From: Calcarisporiella thermophila CBS 279.70 | Lineage: Eukaryota; Calcarisporiellomycota | Length of the DNA stretch: 62,485 bases | NCBI RefSeq assembly: GCF_041956535.1 | Contig: NW_027192211.1 | Span: 10,181 to 72,665 of the forward strand | Direction: 5' to 3' | Shown: piece after piece, positions 36,301 to 46,262 of the stretch | Numbering within the stretch: the first letter of the stretch is position 1 | Layout of the letters: every line of letters begins with the position of its first letter | Translations under genes and position numbers: made by a program | Notes under the pieces: generated by a model | Seen by the model: only the letters and a program-made list of their open reading frames with translations | Told to the model about the DNA's origin: nothing | Databases searched by the model: none

Positions 36301-38942
36301 TATTCGAACCGACAATAGGAGATATATTAGTAAAAATGTTGATGGAGTGTATTGCTCTTTATACACAGCTACATGATGCACTGTACGTGCGTCTCTCTCA
36401 CCTAATATATGCCCAAACGAATTCCTTGACCCCTGATTTAATGAAGACCATTGCACGGATTTTGACTGAGATTGGAAGAATGCAAGATGAATTTCAGAGA
36501 GTGCCATGCCATTGTTGGACAACTGATAAAGCAAATTTGGAAGAGGAAAAAATCATGGTATCAGGGCTAGATGCAATACTGGGAAAAGGGTGGAGAGATG
36601 GGGTGTGTTGTAGCTGGGGGAAGACTTGGGTACTTGTTGGATGTTGGGTCGTATTGTTCGGCATAGGATACTATGACAATTTACGAAAAAATGAAATCGC
36701 ACTAGATGAGCTTGATTACGATACAGCATCACCATACAATGGTAAATATTAATCGTTACTCTCGTTATTTTAATTCTAATTTTGTTTTGCCTTTAAGGAA
36801 TTATTCCAACTGAACTCCTACAATGTCTCTGCTACCTCTCTGGCTGCATTTCTGACGTGGAGAGTAATGGCGATGAATTTTCAATGAAAAAAAGACTTAA
36901 TGATGTAGCGAAACTAGCGCCTAAGCTTTGCATAACTTCCATGCTCACACCTGAAATGTATTGGCTGGTAGCACACGAATCAATAACGCCATCATTGACT
37001 CACGTTGCTAAACGAAAAGGTAAAGTTGAAGCGATTGGCAATTTTAATATACCGGAATTCCTAACTAATATTGGATTGTCCACTTTTATGATTTAGAATC
37101 AATTTTGCGCGTGCTCCAGAGCCAATTATCAGACTCTTCTCCCCACACTTTGATCTCTTCTTTTATTTGCCAAGCTGTTCATGTACAACTCATTTGTACT
37201 CGCCGTCGATACTCCACCCCTCTCGCCTCTGTTATATCTAGTCGTTTAATGCGAATGGAAGGACCGTCGAAGTCAGAGAGAGATTTTTCCTTGTTATTTT
37301 CGGTGATTCGTGATACATCCTACTGGAATTCAATTTCGTACCACGAACCTTGGCTACAAAACCTATTTGTCAAAGAGTTCCAGTCACATTGCACAGGGAG
37401 ACCCGGAAGTGGGGCTGAGAGGCGAGAGAGTGGAGATATAGATTTGCATTTGGTAAATTTATCTACCCTATCTTACACTTTTAAACGCTTAAACATTGAT
37501 TCGAGTACTGTGTTTTAGAGCCTTGATAGATGCGAGTTTACACTGGCATTCCTCAATGTCATTATCCCACATATTCCCCCCAGTTGGCTCTTCCTTGGGG
37601 ACTCGGTTTTACCGCAACAAAATGAAGGCATATTTCGAAGAATGGCCAGATTTTGTGCCGAATACTTTGAGGACTTGGGCTCTGTCAATTTGTGGGGGGA
37701 TTACGTGGTTCGGGGTGCTGTAGCAGTTATGAAGAAAGGATTGAGAGACGAGTGTCTCCTGCAAGTAAGCTGTTAAGAAGCTATATTTATTTTTGCAGAT
37801 ATCCGCAGTCGTTGAATTTGAATTAAATAATATTTTTGTGCTTCACTAGGATTTTCTTTACAAACTCCCTAATCTATTTAGCTATTTAACTGATGATGAT
37901 GTTCAAGTGCGATTCTTCGGAGAAGAGGGGGAGAAAGTCAATATGTGCTGCACCACCCATAAACGATCGCTACCTGAAGTAATTAGGGATGTACAGAGAT
38001 TCGGATATATCGTAATATGTGAGGATATTGTAAAGTAAGCCTCTGTTGAAGATGCATGACGTTGCTATCAATATACTAATATGAATCTTATAAATATGTA
38101 GACTTGAACCAGAACTCCGGAACATTGTGTCAACATTCTCCGGAAATGAGCATCTTCTTACGCATCAACTTGTCACTCGGCTTAGTAGTAAAGTTAATAA
38201 GATATATCGAGAGCAGAAGGATCCAAAAATGCATTGGAAACCACTTCTCTCGAGCCTGCTGGAATCGCTTGCACATATTGATAGTATGCCCTTACACACA
38301 ACGCTTCTTACAAAGTGCTTAGAGCGCGTATATCATGAGAATAGTATTGAAGGATTGAGCACGAGAAAAGGAGATGAGGGAGTAATGCCGAAAGGAAAAG
38401 GTGCGTTCACAATAAGAATGTTGGTCGACACTGTGCGAGCCAGTTTGAAGTTCCTTTCCTCCCCTGCGACGTTCTTTGCATACTTGGGTATGGGACTCTT
38501 AAGGAGATATCCGCAGTTGGCCGATGCATTTACTGCTGATACCAGTCCTGCCGACATGACAAAGATAGAACGGCCGAATCAGAAAAGTGGACAATGGCTG
38601 ATCGTCCTATATCTAACCATAGTCGGATCTGACAAGATATTCTTGAAGAATGTCGTGGAAGCAGGATCTAAAGAAACACGACGAATCGTAATCCGCGCCA
38701 TTATAAACTGCTATGCACACATATTAGCCATTATTGATGGGGACAAGCAGAGTTTCGATCAAGAAGAGGAAGATGCAGCAACTCTAAGACTCTTAGCAAC
38801 CATTTCTCAGCTTGCAAAGCAACTGCTACGAAAACTGATAGAGGACGAAAATTATCTGGGATTGGGCGATGGGCTCTCACTTCTACAAATCGACATGTTA
38901 AAAAAGTATGATGCAGAAGTATTTACAATTGTGAATGTATAA
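33384..38942 (+). CDS. FANCA: Fanconi anaemia group A (FANCA) orthologue
   Basis: About 15 exons: join(33384..33558, 33638..33811, 33886..34128, 34188..34308, 34375..34601, 34665..34831, 34902..35108, 35164..35274, 35341..35436, 35508..36741, 36798..37019, 37097..37452, 37519..37764, 37850..38034, 38102..38942), about 1534 residues. All phases fit; the donor of exon 2 is the weakest. The assignment rests on blocks collinear with vertebrate FANCA: KDIASDYVSLAKTRILDIA (human has a DYISLAKTRL motif), EAIIFRNKWYFHSFLPTLL (human EASIFRRPYY..HFLPALL), then LIKMLDECGKIP before a conserved Tyr. A C-terminal AKQLLRKLIED..LLQ..DAEV segment also matches. The protein is almost wholly alpha-helical. Family knowledge: FANCA is part of the A-G-20 module of the Fanconi core complex, which supports FANCD2-FANCI ubiquitination at interstrand crosslinks. 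No other core member is in the window. Confidence 0.83.
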
Positions 38943-39107
38943 TAAAATCAATTTTCTTGAGTTTGATTTCTTTTGTGGCAAACTAGATATATTCAACTTT
39001 CATTATCAACGTATATAGGAATGCTTATTATTCCGGCAATACTACTAGTCGAATAAATGAAAACTTCTACTAACTCATGATCTTTTCTTTAATAATAATG
39101 ATGAATG

Positions 39108-39385
39108 TCGCTAGTTTGGTTTTACCCAAAGAGTAATCGCCACATAGTGACGCAAGCCCAAATGGACCTACCCAGCGTTTAGGAATAAACTAGCGGCGAC
39201 CTTCGCTCCCACCGAACTCCACCTTGCGGGGTGCTCAAGGCGGAAAACGAAGGGGCTCTCTCTGTGCTTTGTCAGTAGAGCTATACATCATTCCTATCTG
39301 CCCGGAAGGGCAGAAAAAGATGCCTCAGTACTGACGAACGGCAGAATCCCGCAAGCGGGTTTCTGCTGCGAAAGCAGACAAGGAG
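39108..39385. ncRNA. candidate structured RNA with GNRA-type hairpins, unidentified
   Basis: A GC-rich island of about 280 bp between FANCA and CENP-O with no open frame. It contains a dense set of perfect inverted repeats: 39177-39190 (5 bp, GGAA loop), 39298-39313 (6 bp, GGAA loop), 39341-39366 (GCAGAA/TTCTGC plus CCCG/CGGG) and 39366-39377 (4 bp, GAAA loop). Longer-range helices are CCTTG 39222-39226 with CAAGG 39236-39240, CCTTCG 39200-39205 with CGAAGG 39248-39253, and CGCTAGTTT 39109-39117 with AAACTAGCG 39187-39195. Tetraloop-capped stems inside nested long-range pairs are typical of a folded RNA. I could not match it to RNase P, MRP, SRP, U3 or spliceosomal RNAs. The transcribed strand is undetermined, and no clear Pol III terminator is seen on either side. 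Confidence 0.55.
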
Positions 39386-39533
39386 AAAAATGAATCCAGA
39401 ATTGCTGGTGTTATATAGGAAGAAATTAGAAGTCAGTTTTATGGGTCTGGTATAAAATTGAATTTATGCTCTTTACTTTCAGGCGGAGATATTATCAACG
39501 TAAACCGGGCAGCCGTCTAAGCGCACCCTCACC

Positions 39534-40924
39534 ATGCCAGATACCCCAGATGCGCCCATGTCCACACGTACTTCACCATCCACCATACAAATATTCGATT
39601 CCTCCGCACGTGACAAAATTCAGTCGCTTTTGGAACGCGAACGTGCTGAACTTACGCGTCTATTGCGAGATGTAAACGCAGAAATTAACGCTCTACAAGA
39701 CAAATTAGAAAGAACACGACACCGTAAACGCGCCGCATTTGCATCTGATGTCGGTGAAGGCTTGGGAAGTACGGATGGAATAGAGAGTGGGAGGATGGAT
39801 GAAGTTGTGTAAGTGCAATTCACTAATAATGTTTTATCTATAACTAAGTTTTTTATACTTATTTAGAGAGAGACTGCTGCAGATGAACAATGCTTCTCTT
39901 CGCTCATCTTTAGAAGGAGGAGGAAAAACCTCAAGTGTAGGTACCTCCCCTGATCAATCAGTGAATCAATCAACTTCAAGCTCTGACAAAGAATCTGGGG
40001 AAAAAGCTAAAAATGAGGTATAGGTTTTCCTGATGCATCATTTATTCAACGTATCTCTAAGTTGTAATGATAGATTCGCCGGCTTGCGGTTTTTACTAAG
40101 ATCAATTTCACCGAGACATCAAATCGCTTGGTCTCTGCTGATCAAGGTTATTTCCTCACTCTTTATTGTAACCGAACTGTTTGAACTAACTCTGCTTCTT
40201 ATAGCACATATTCGGCTTTATGATCTTGCAGGAAAATCGTGTGGCCTTCATTTCCGCCTTCATTTTGAAGTAAATGAGACGGAGCTCTTTATTCGTCGAT
40301 TGCGAGTATTTGTGCCCCCAAGCGTGCATCGCGAACTTGCTTCTTTCGTCGTTAGCGTAGAACGCGATAACCATTTGCATGGGTTCTTCCGAGGGTTTGT
40401 GCATTATGCGCAGCTTAATCAACAACGGAAAATGCTCTTCGAGGCAATGGGTCGGAGATTCCCGCGACTTGTACGAACTCGACCTGATGAAACTGAAATT
40501 AGAAGTAGTCGTAGGAATAGAAAAGGTATTGGAGGAGATGGCGTGGCAGTATTAAAATTTTGCGATGAGGAAAGGTTAGATGATTACTAGCTTAGTACGA
40601 TAAATTTTATTTCAATTTACCGCATAATCTCCCTGTAGCCCATCGAGTCCAGAGTTAGTATTTTTATGGGATTTGCTTATTACACCAACTGGCCGAGTCT
40701 TGCCAGATATACGTGTTAAACCATCCGTGTCGAGAGAATGTAAGCAAAAGCATCCCTCCTTAAAGCTGGTAGATAACTTACATGCTTTCACTTAAACAGG
40801 GAAAATGTCGGATAGAAAAAATATTCTCGTGGCATTACCGGACCACTTTCAATCCCTTGTCGAATTGCGCGGCCTTCAGCCAGCACTCGAGGCTGTTGTG
40901 AAGTGCATGTTTGGTGTGGAATAA
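39534..40924 (+). CDS. MCM21: inner kinetochore subunit CENP-O/Mcm21/Mal2
   Basis: Six exons, join(39534..39808, 39867..40017, 40074..40146, 40205..40574, 40639..40739, 40800..40924), 364 residues, frame-consistent. The N-terminus is a coiled coil (LLERERAELTRLLRDVNAEI). The conserved RWD-type CENP-O core follows: LAVFTKINFTETSNRLVS, HIRLYDLAGKSCGLHFRLHF, EVNETELFIRRLRVFVPPSV and HRELASFVVSVERDNHLHGF. The C-terminal RWD part has PELVFLWDLLITPTG and ends ALPDHFQSLVELRGL, ALEAVVKCMFGVE, typical of the family. Family knowledge: CENP-O pairs with CENP-P in the COMA/CCAN complex that links centromeric chromatin to the outer kinetochore. The donor AG|GTTAGA at 40575 was chosen because it alone keeps the frame into the last two exons. 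Confidence 0.88.
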
Positions 40925-41032
40925 ATTTTCAATGTAGCATCACGATGGGATCATGGAGGAAAATTTCAATGCAAGTTTATTTACAAATATGTCCAAAGTA
41001 AACACGAATGAGCACCGATCTTGTAACAGAGC

Positions 41033-41405
41033 CTAATTGCATTTGACCCGTCTTTCGAGTGCATGCTGCATGGTTTTGATTTGTTTCTTCGAGAGCAGCT
41101 GCGCAACAGTATTGCGACTCAAATCAAAAGAAACGTGACGACCCCGTTTTGACACTGTGTCGTGGATAGAAGATACAGCCACCTGATAATCCGGGAAAGT
41201 TTACTTGAACTTCAAGAGAAACATATTAACATGTTTAAAACTTACCTTTGAGTATTGTTCAGAAAATTTATCCTCGTGCCGTTCACTCACAACCATTTCC
41301 TGTAATAAAACCATTTTTTAATCTATGTGTTTTGACCATGTAATTAGCATTAACAAAAAAACCTACTCTTTTCGTTAAATGTCTGGAATTTACTCTGCGA
41401 GTCAT
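41033..41405 (-). CDS. small basic protein of about 80 residues, unknown
   Basis: Proposed three small exons, complement(41033..41182, 41246..41299, 41367..41405), 80 residues, with all junctions in phase zero and canonical GT/AG. The sequence is basic and helical (MTRRVNSRHLTKR, then a charged HEDKFSEQYSK, then RGRHVSFDLSRNTVAQLL and KTMQHALERRVKCN). The three short frames join without a stop, and the protein-like composition supports a real gene, but no family is recognised. The RHVSFDLSRN segment looks like a short linear motif in a nuclear or nucleolar protein, which is speculation. It is convergent with CENP-O, about 110 bp away. Confidence 0.5.
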
Positions 41406-42341
41406 GGGAAAAGGTAATAAACACGGAAGTCGTAAACAGGAAGACAGAGTAGGTGCAATAACAGAGGAGAATGAAAATAATGTTGTGGTGATGAGTATAT
41501 TATTGAAGTCTTTGGGTAGATAGAGAGAGACAAGTGATTAAAGAAGCGTAAGGAATAAGAGTGACTGATTAAAGATAAATTTTGTGCGACCTTTAAGGGC
41601 CGCCAAGTTTTCGAACTTGTGACGTTTTTTCTATAGTTTTCCTCGTATTTACCATTCCTTTTCTGCTCTGGTCTGACTCCAGAAACAATGGAAAGGGCAC
41701 ACATTTCATAGTCCCCAGTGGGTTTTATATTCTTTTTTTTATCCAATCCATGTCTTCTGTATACTGGACTTTCGACTGCGACTTGAATAAAATGTTCATT
41801 AATATTGGCTGTTTCTTAAGAGACCAAAATGCCTAAACTACAAAAAAGTTTGCTAGCGAAAGGTTGGAGAAATGCAATATAATACACTTGGTTTATTATC
41901 GACGTTTTAGGGTATAACGAGACAGTAAATTGATTGATTCGCATCATTTACTATGTTTTATCTATAGACAATCGGACATATCTATCGAGACCATAAATTT
42001 CAATAAAAATAAACCATGTTGAGAGTAGAGAGGATAAAAATATAAATTGGCTTACTTTTATACCCTTTATAATTGATTTTTTGTGTCCAACTGAAGGATC
42101 AATTTTCTCCAGATCTTTACGAAAACCTATAATTTATAACAATAGATATATCAGAGCCCTTGCCCTCATTCCTTAATCAACCTGTAGCTATATTACTGAA
42201 ATCTTTCTGAAATTAATTTTAAATTCGGCCCACCTCCAATCACGCGAAAGTCTGCTGAAAGACCTTGTTTATTTATCCTACGAGATCCCATCATCATCTT
42301 GTCCTCTTGCCTTTTGAATTTTATCAGATATACCGTTTTCA
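41406..42341. other. AT-rich intergenic stretch
   Basis: Divergent promoter region of the 80-residue protein and the membrane protein starting at 42342. A 114-codon minus frame (41402-41746) overlaps exon 1 of the small gene and has no protein-like features, so it is not called. Confidence 0.4.
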
Positions 42342-42911
42342 ATGTCTTTAATCATCAAACATCCGGCAGTAGTTAGCATATCAAAGTTCATCTCAAAGGA
42401 ACTCTCGAAACCCGAGATCTTCCTTCAGGTGACAGGAGCTACTCTCGCGCTTCATATCCTTCTTCTCTGGCTCGGCCCCACACAGGATAGCCATCTAGTG
42501 ATGCGTATTGCTGTGTCTGGCGTATTGACGCGCATGTGGTACTTGCTCTTCTGCTTACTGGACATGGTTTTGGCTGTCGCAATCAGTTTGGTCAGTAGTG
42601 GTGTAATGTCATTTACACTTAAGCAGTCTCCAGACGTAATTACCGGAGAGATGGGCACCGGTTTGATAGTGGCTCCTCTTGGCGTAGCAGGTTTACGATG
42701 CTTGGCTGACCTCGCACTTCTTCAAATCATAAGGGGAGGCTCTGCCTTCTGGGGTACTCTGTACTCGATGCTTTGGACACTGGCTAGTGTTCTCGGTACC
42801 ACGAGCAAGCTAGTAGTCGTGGTGGCTGCAGCTTTTGGCCTGTATGGATGGAGCGCCAAGATTGGACGAGACAGACGACAAGTGGTTCCTGATATTAAGA
42901 AAGAGGAATAA
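42342..42911 (+). CDS. small multi-pass membrane protein, unknown
   Basis: A single exon of 189 residues. A short amphipathic N-terminus (SISKFISKELSKPEIFL) precedes about four hydrophobic segments: VTGATLALHILLLWLG, MWYLLFCLLDMVLAVAISLV, VAPLGVAGLRCLADLALLQI and SKLVVVVAAAFGLYGW. The C-tail is basic and acidic (RDRRQVVPDIKKEE). It has no signal peptide and no recognisable catalytic or transport motif. The Gly/Ala-rich small-residue packing resembles organelle membrane proteins. The Lys-containing C-terminus KKEE is not a canonical KKxx retrieval signal. The family is not recognised. Confidence 0.65.
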   Translation: MSLIIKHPAVVSISKFISKELSKPEIFLQVTGATLALHILLLWLGPTQDSHLVMRIAVSGVLTRMWYLLFCLLDMVLAVAISLVSSGVMSFTLKQSPDVITGEMGTGLIVAPLGVAGLRCLADLALLQIIRGGSAFWGTLYSMLWTLASVLGTTSKLVVVVAAAFGLYGWSAKIGRDRRQVVPDIKKEE

Positions 42912-43162
42912 CGGATTAGATCTTAACCCTTTTTTATTTGTGTTCAATATTCCTCATATTATATATTATATAATAGCATTTTCTTCGTCACAGTTTGTTA
43001 CCCCCTCCCCCACCCCTTCCCGTGTCGTTCACTTCGCTAAAAATAATAGAGGCAGAATATCAATTCGTTTATTTTTTTTCTTCTGCAGTTGGATCGTGAT
43101 TACTTGGAAACATTTGTAGGAAAAAAACAAGTTTATACATCCATAGAGTATTTGCATAGCAA

Positions 43163-44062
43163 TTAGTTGACTCCCACCGGCCTATTGGGGGCATGCCCGT
43201 TGGCGTTAATCCACCGGCTCATTTGGCCACGCAGATAATCGGTCGCCTCGCGCATCATAGGCGCAGTCTGCTCGCTCGTCACACGGACAATGTTCGATGC
43301 GCGTTGAGTGTAAGTGACTCCCTCGCGCCTCCACTCTTGATCGACACTTGCAACCACTGGGTCAACACGCTTCTGCCAACCCTCCGGCAGCCAATGCCTG
43401 TAACGTTGCTGCGCTTCCTGGCTCACGTCCTGCGCCAATTTTTTTCCACGGTGAGTGACGCTCACGTAAACACGATGCGTGGCAACGATGGGAAGGCTAA
43501 GGGCCCGATAAATGATGCCCCCTTGTTTATTTTCTTGGCTGCCTTGCTGTTGCCGTTGCTGTTGTTGCTGCTGGCGCCTCCTGTTATTGTTCTCCTGCTC
43601 ATCCTGCGGCAACGGAATCCATTTCTCCACCAACCCCTCCGCACCCGCAACCCACCCTTCCATTCCCACCGCATTTTTCGCTTTTTCGAAAATGTCGCGA
43701 GTCGGACGCTTCACAATGGGGAAGCGCCTCTCCATCTGGTCCAGAGACCTCGTGGCGACGGCGTCAACCTGCAACAACTGTGTCTTGAAGTGGGAATTCA
43801 GCTGGTTGGCAACAGGGAAGATGATGGAGTTAGCAGTCTTCAGAGCCTGGTGAGTAATGGCGTTGGCATGCAAGGTGTTAAGCGTGTCGCTTATGAGCGG
43901 TAGAGTTGTAAGGCGGGCAAAGAAATGGTAACCCTCCTGCTGCTGTTCCCGCTGCTGCTGGTTCTGTTGCTGCTGTTGTCTTCCATTTGAGTTTTCATTC
44001 CTCCCATCGGCTCTCCCATTGGTTGAGCCAGCGTTCCTCTTCTTTTCGGAATTTTTAGCCAT
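43163..44062 (-). CDS. fungal perilipin-like lipid-droplet protein (CAP20/MPL1 type)
   Basis: A single exon of 299 residues. After a Gln/Asn-rich N-terminus comes the perilipin-like block: FFARLTTLPLISDTLNTLHA, then AITHQALKTANSIIFPVANQ and VDAVATRSLDQMERRFPIV, followed by RPTRDIF. A second Gln/Arg run (RRRQQQQQQRQQQG) separates this from a C-terminal helical half (THRVYVSVTHRG, EWRREGVTYTQRASN, MREATDYLRGQMSRW). Family knowledge: fungal perilipins coat lipid droplets through amphipathic helices and restrain triglyceride breakdown. The two Gln runs are unusual for the family. The opposite strand is also open here, but that frame is Leu/Pro-rich and has no features. Confidence 0.82.
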   Translation of the reverse strand: MAKNSEKKRNAGSTNGRADGRNENSNGRQQQQQNQQQREQQQEGYHFFARLTTLPLISDTLNTLHANAITHQALKTANSIIFPVANQLNSHFKTQLLQVDAVATRSLDQMERRFPIVKRPTRDIFEKAKNAVGMEGWVAGAEGLVEKWIPLPQDEQENNNRRRQQQQQQRQQQGSQENKQGGIIYRALSLPIVATHRVYVSVTHRGKKLAQDVSQEAQQRYRHWLPEGWQKRVDPVVASVDQEWRREGVTYTQRASNIVRVTSEQTAPMMREATDYLRGQMSRWINANGHAPNRPVGVN

Positions 44063-46262
44063 AATTGTTCTTTTTTGTGAGCAATGAATTACTAGGATTT
44101 TTAAAGAGTGGGTGAGAACAAAAGAATGAAGTAGGGGAGACGAATATGAATATGGAGAATAAAAAAGAGGCGCCTAAATCCTTTTACAACACATCCATTG
44201 AAATAGGAAGTTTACAAAAGGAAATATTGCGAATCCATGTGAAATATTTTTAATCGAATCCTAATAATATCCACAGAACATGCAATAGTTGACATTATAA
44301 GGTTTATAGGTGACAGCATTCAAAAGCCACATTTCTCTATACAAGAAACTCTCACCGGAAGCCGCGCTAAATTGCTCGATGGAGCTAATGGAAACCATGC
44401 CCAAATCACTTTTAACAATCAGTTCTAATATCCAGCCATGTTTGTATCAGATATGGGGCGGAGCTGTTTTCTTCAGGGAGCGTTAGGTGGAGCAAGCAAA
44501 TTTTCGAATCCGAATTTCGATTTTCCATCGTGTTTCTTATGCATAAGCAATTTCAGTACCTAGGTTTTCTCCAAATGTTTGTCTCATCGCCTATAGTTTC
44601 CACATAGAGTTGGTCTTATTGATTTAGTAACAATGGATTCTCAGCATATGGAAATGGTAGAGGAAATTTCTTTGTTTTTTCTTTTGAAAATAGAGACACG
44701 ATCATTAATTCTGATTCAAACAGGAGAATTATTATCTTTTACAATTTAACATAAGGTACTATTTGTTGACCATAGATGCCCTTTAATTTTCCCTCTCTAG
44801 GCCATAAGGAATTCACTTTCCCACTGTGGCGTCCATATGCAAAAATGAAAAAAACAGAATATACTATTTGGTCCTCAGTTCTTCGATATGCGTTCAAAAA
44901 ATCTGCTATTGGAGACTAATTCTCAATCTATTTCGATCATTGATTCACGAGGAGTTTTAAATATGATATTCAAAAACGTAATAGAGTCAAACAGTGACAT
45001 GAGGGTGATTTATAATCTCAATTTGATCTACCTATAAAGCACTCTATTCCGCCTCTCCTCATTGCTTACGAACCACATAAATAACTATGTCCATCTTTCT
45101 AAGATTGAGTAAAAGATTTAAGAACATGAATAAATTGATTCAGCGCTAATTTTTTAAACAAGCTGAGAAGATGGATTTCCGGTTAATGCGCTATCCTTCT
45201 GAGATTGGTACAAAGGATCTGTTGTAATATGGTTTCTCAAATAAACATTACTATGCAATCACCACATCTTACAAACCATACACTTGAAGAAAAGTCTTGT
45301 TTAAACTCGCTTTGAAATCTTCCCGCGCAAATTTAAGAGCCTTCACCTCCTCGAGTGCTTTTACTGATCTAAACCTGCACAGTTACGTGTATCAGTCTCT
45401 ATCCTGGCTTCAACAGGTTACATATGTGTGCGAACTGTTGGTAAACTATTGGGTTAACAAAAAGACTTGCGTGTTTTCGAGAAATTATCTCGTAAAACTC
45501 ACAATTTAGATTGCCAAGTTATTTCTGATCTTACAAAAAAAACATCCCACACAAAGTAGAATTGGCTACCTTCTAAGTAATTGATATAACAGTGGATATA
45601 TATTCTAGGTGAAATTTAAAGTTTCACCCAAATTAATCTGAAGTAGTCCGACTTGAAGTTTCCTTTAAATGTTTTCCTCCTTCAAATGCTGCATTAAATT
45701 CGTCTCTATTTGATAAAATGCCGCCACAAATAGCGCCAATGGTTCCAAAAGTTATGCATTCCAGGCTATACTTTTTGGGCTCTCTGCTTTATCGCCTTTC
45801 GAAACATTTGGTTGTCCTCTTAAAGGTGTCTGGAAAATGCGGAATAACGCAATGTGGCTCCATTTACTAAGGATTCATGGGGTTGTGGCCAGTGAAATGG
45901 GAAAAAATCTGCAACTTATATCTTAATTGTCCAAAGTTTTTAATGTCTATTCTGCCTTGAACTTTTTAAAGTAATCTGTATCCGTAGAGTAGAGAGATGT
46001 TTGCTATCGTTGAAAGGACAATTGAACTTGTGGCCACACACGATATCTCATCTACCACCAATCATTAAATTCTGTATGTGTTAAGCCGCTATACTTAGAA
46101 CTTGTATTTTAGTAGTTCACTATTAAGCTAAATTTAACTGATTGATAGCAATATGGCCAAGTTAGAGCATAGCCAAGTAATTCAGACGTCTTTGTAATAA
46201 CTCAATAATAAAGCCCATCGGGAAGAGTGGAATAATAGTAAAAAGTTTCTTTTTAGAAAAAG
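44063..46262. other. 2.2 kb gene-free AT-rich spacer
   Basis: The longest gap in the window. No frame above 75 codons and no family motif; the 70-codon plus-strand frame at 45297-45509 has no features. No tRNA or strong hairpin cluster is seen. It contains the perilipin promoter and the 3' flank of the gephyrin-type gene. Confidence 0.45.

Noticed and set aside
33384-38942. Initial idea that the long helical gene is Mediator subunit Med5 or a nucleoporin.
   Set aside because: The splice-joined protein carries FANCA-specific blocks (DYVSLAKTR, FLPTLL, GKIP) in the same order as vertebrate FANCA, which the other families lack.
39330-39378. A hammerhead-ribozyme-like core: CTGACGA followed by a hairpin and GAAA inside the structured RNA.
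   Set aside because: Stem II begins with an A-C mismatch, and neither a stem I partner nor a stem III strand ending in a UH cleavage site could be found in the right place.
41402-41746. 114-codon minus-strand frame.
   Set aside because: It overlaps exon 1 and the upstream region of the small three-exon gene, has low-complexity composition and no motif.
43193-43903. 236-codon plus-strand frame opposite the perilipin.
   Set aside because: Leu/Pro/Arg-rich antisense of Gln and charged codons with no features. The minus strand has a recognisable family.
45297-45509. 70-codon plus-strand frame in the 2.2 kb spacer.
   Set aside because: No motif, no splice-linked continuation and a length expected by chance.
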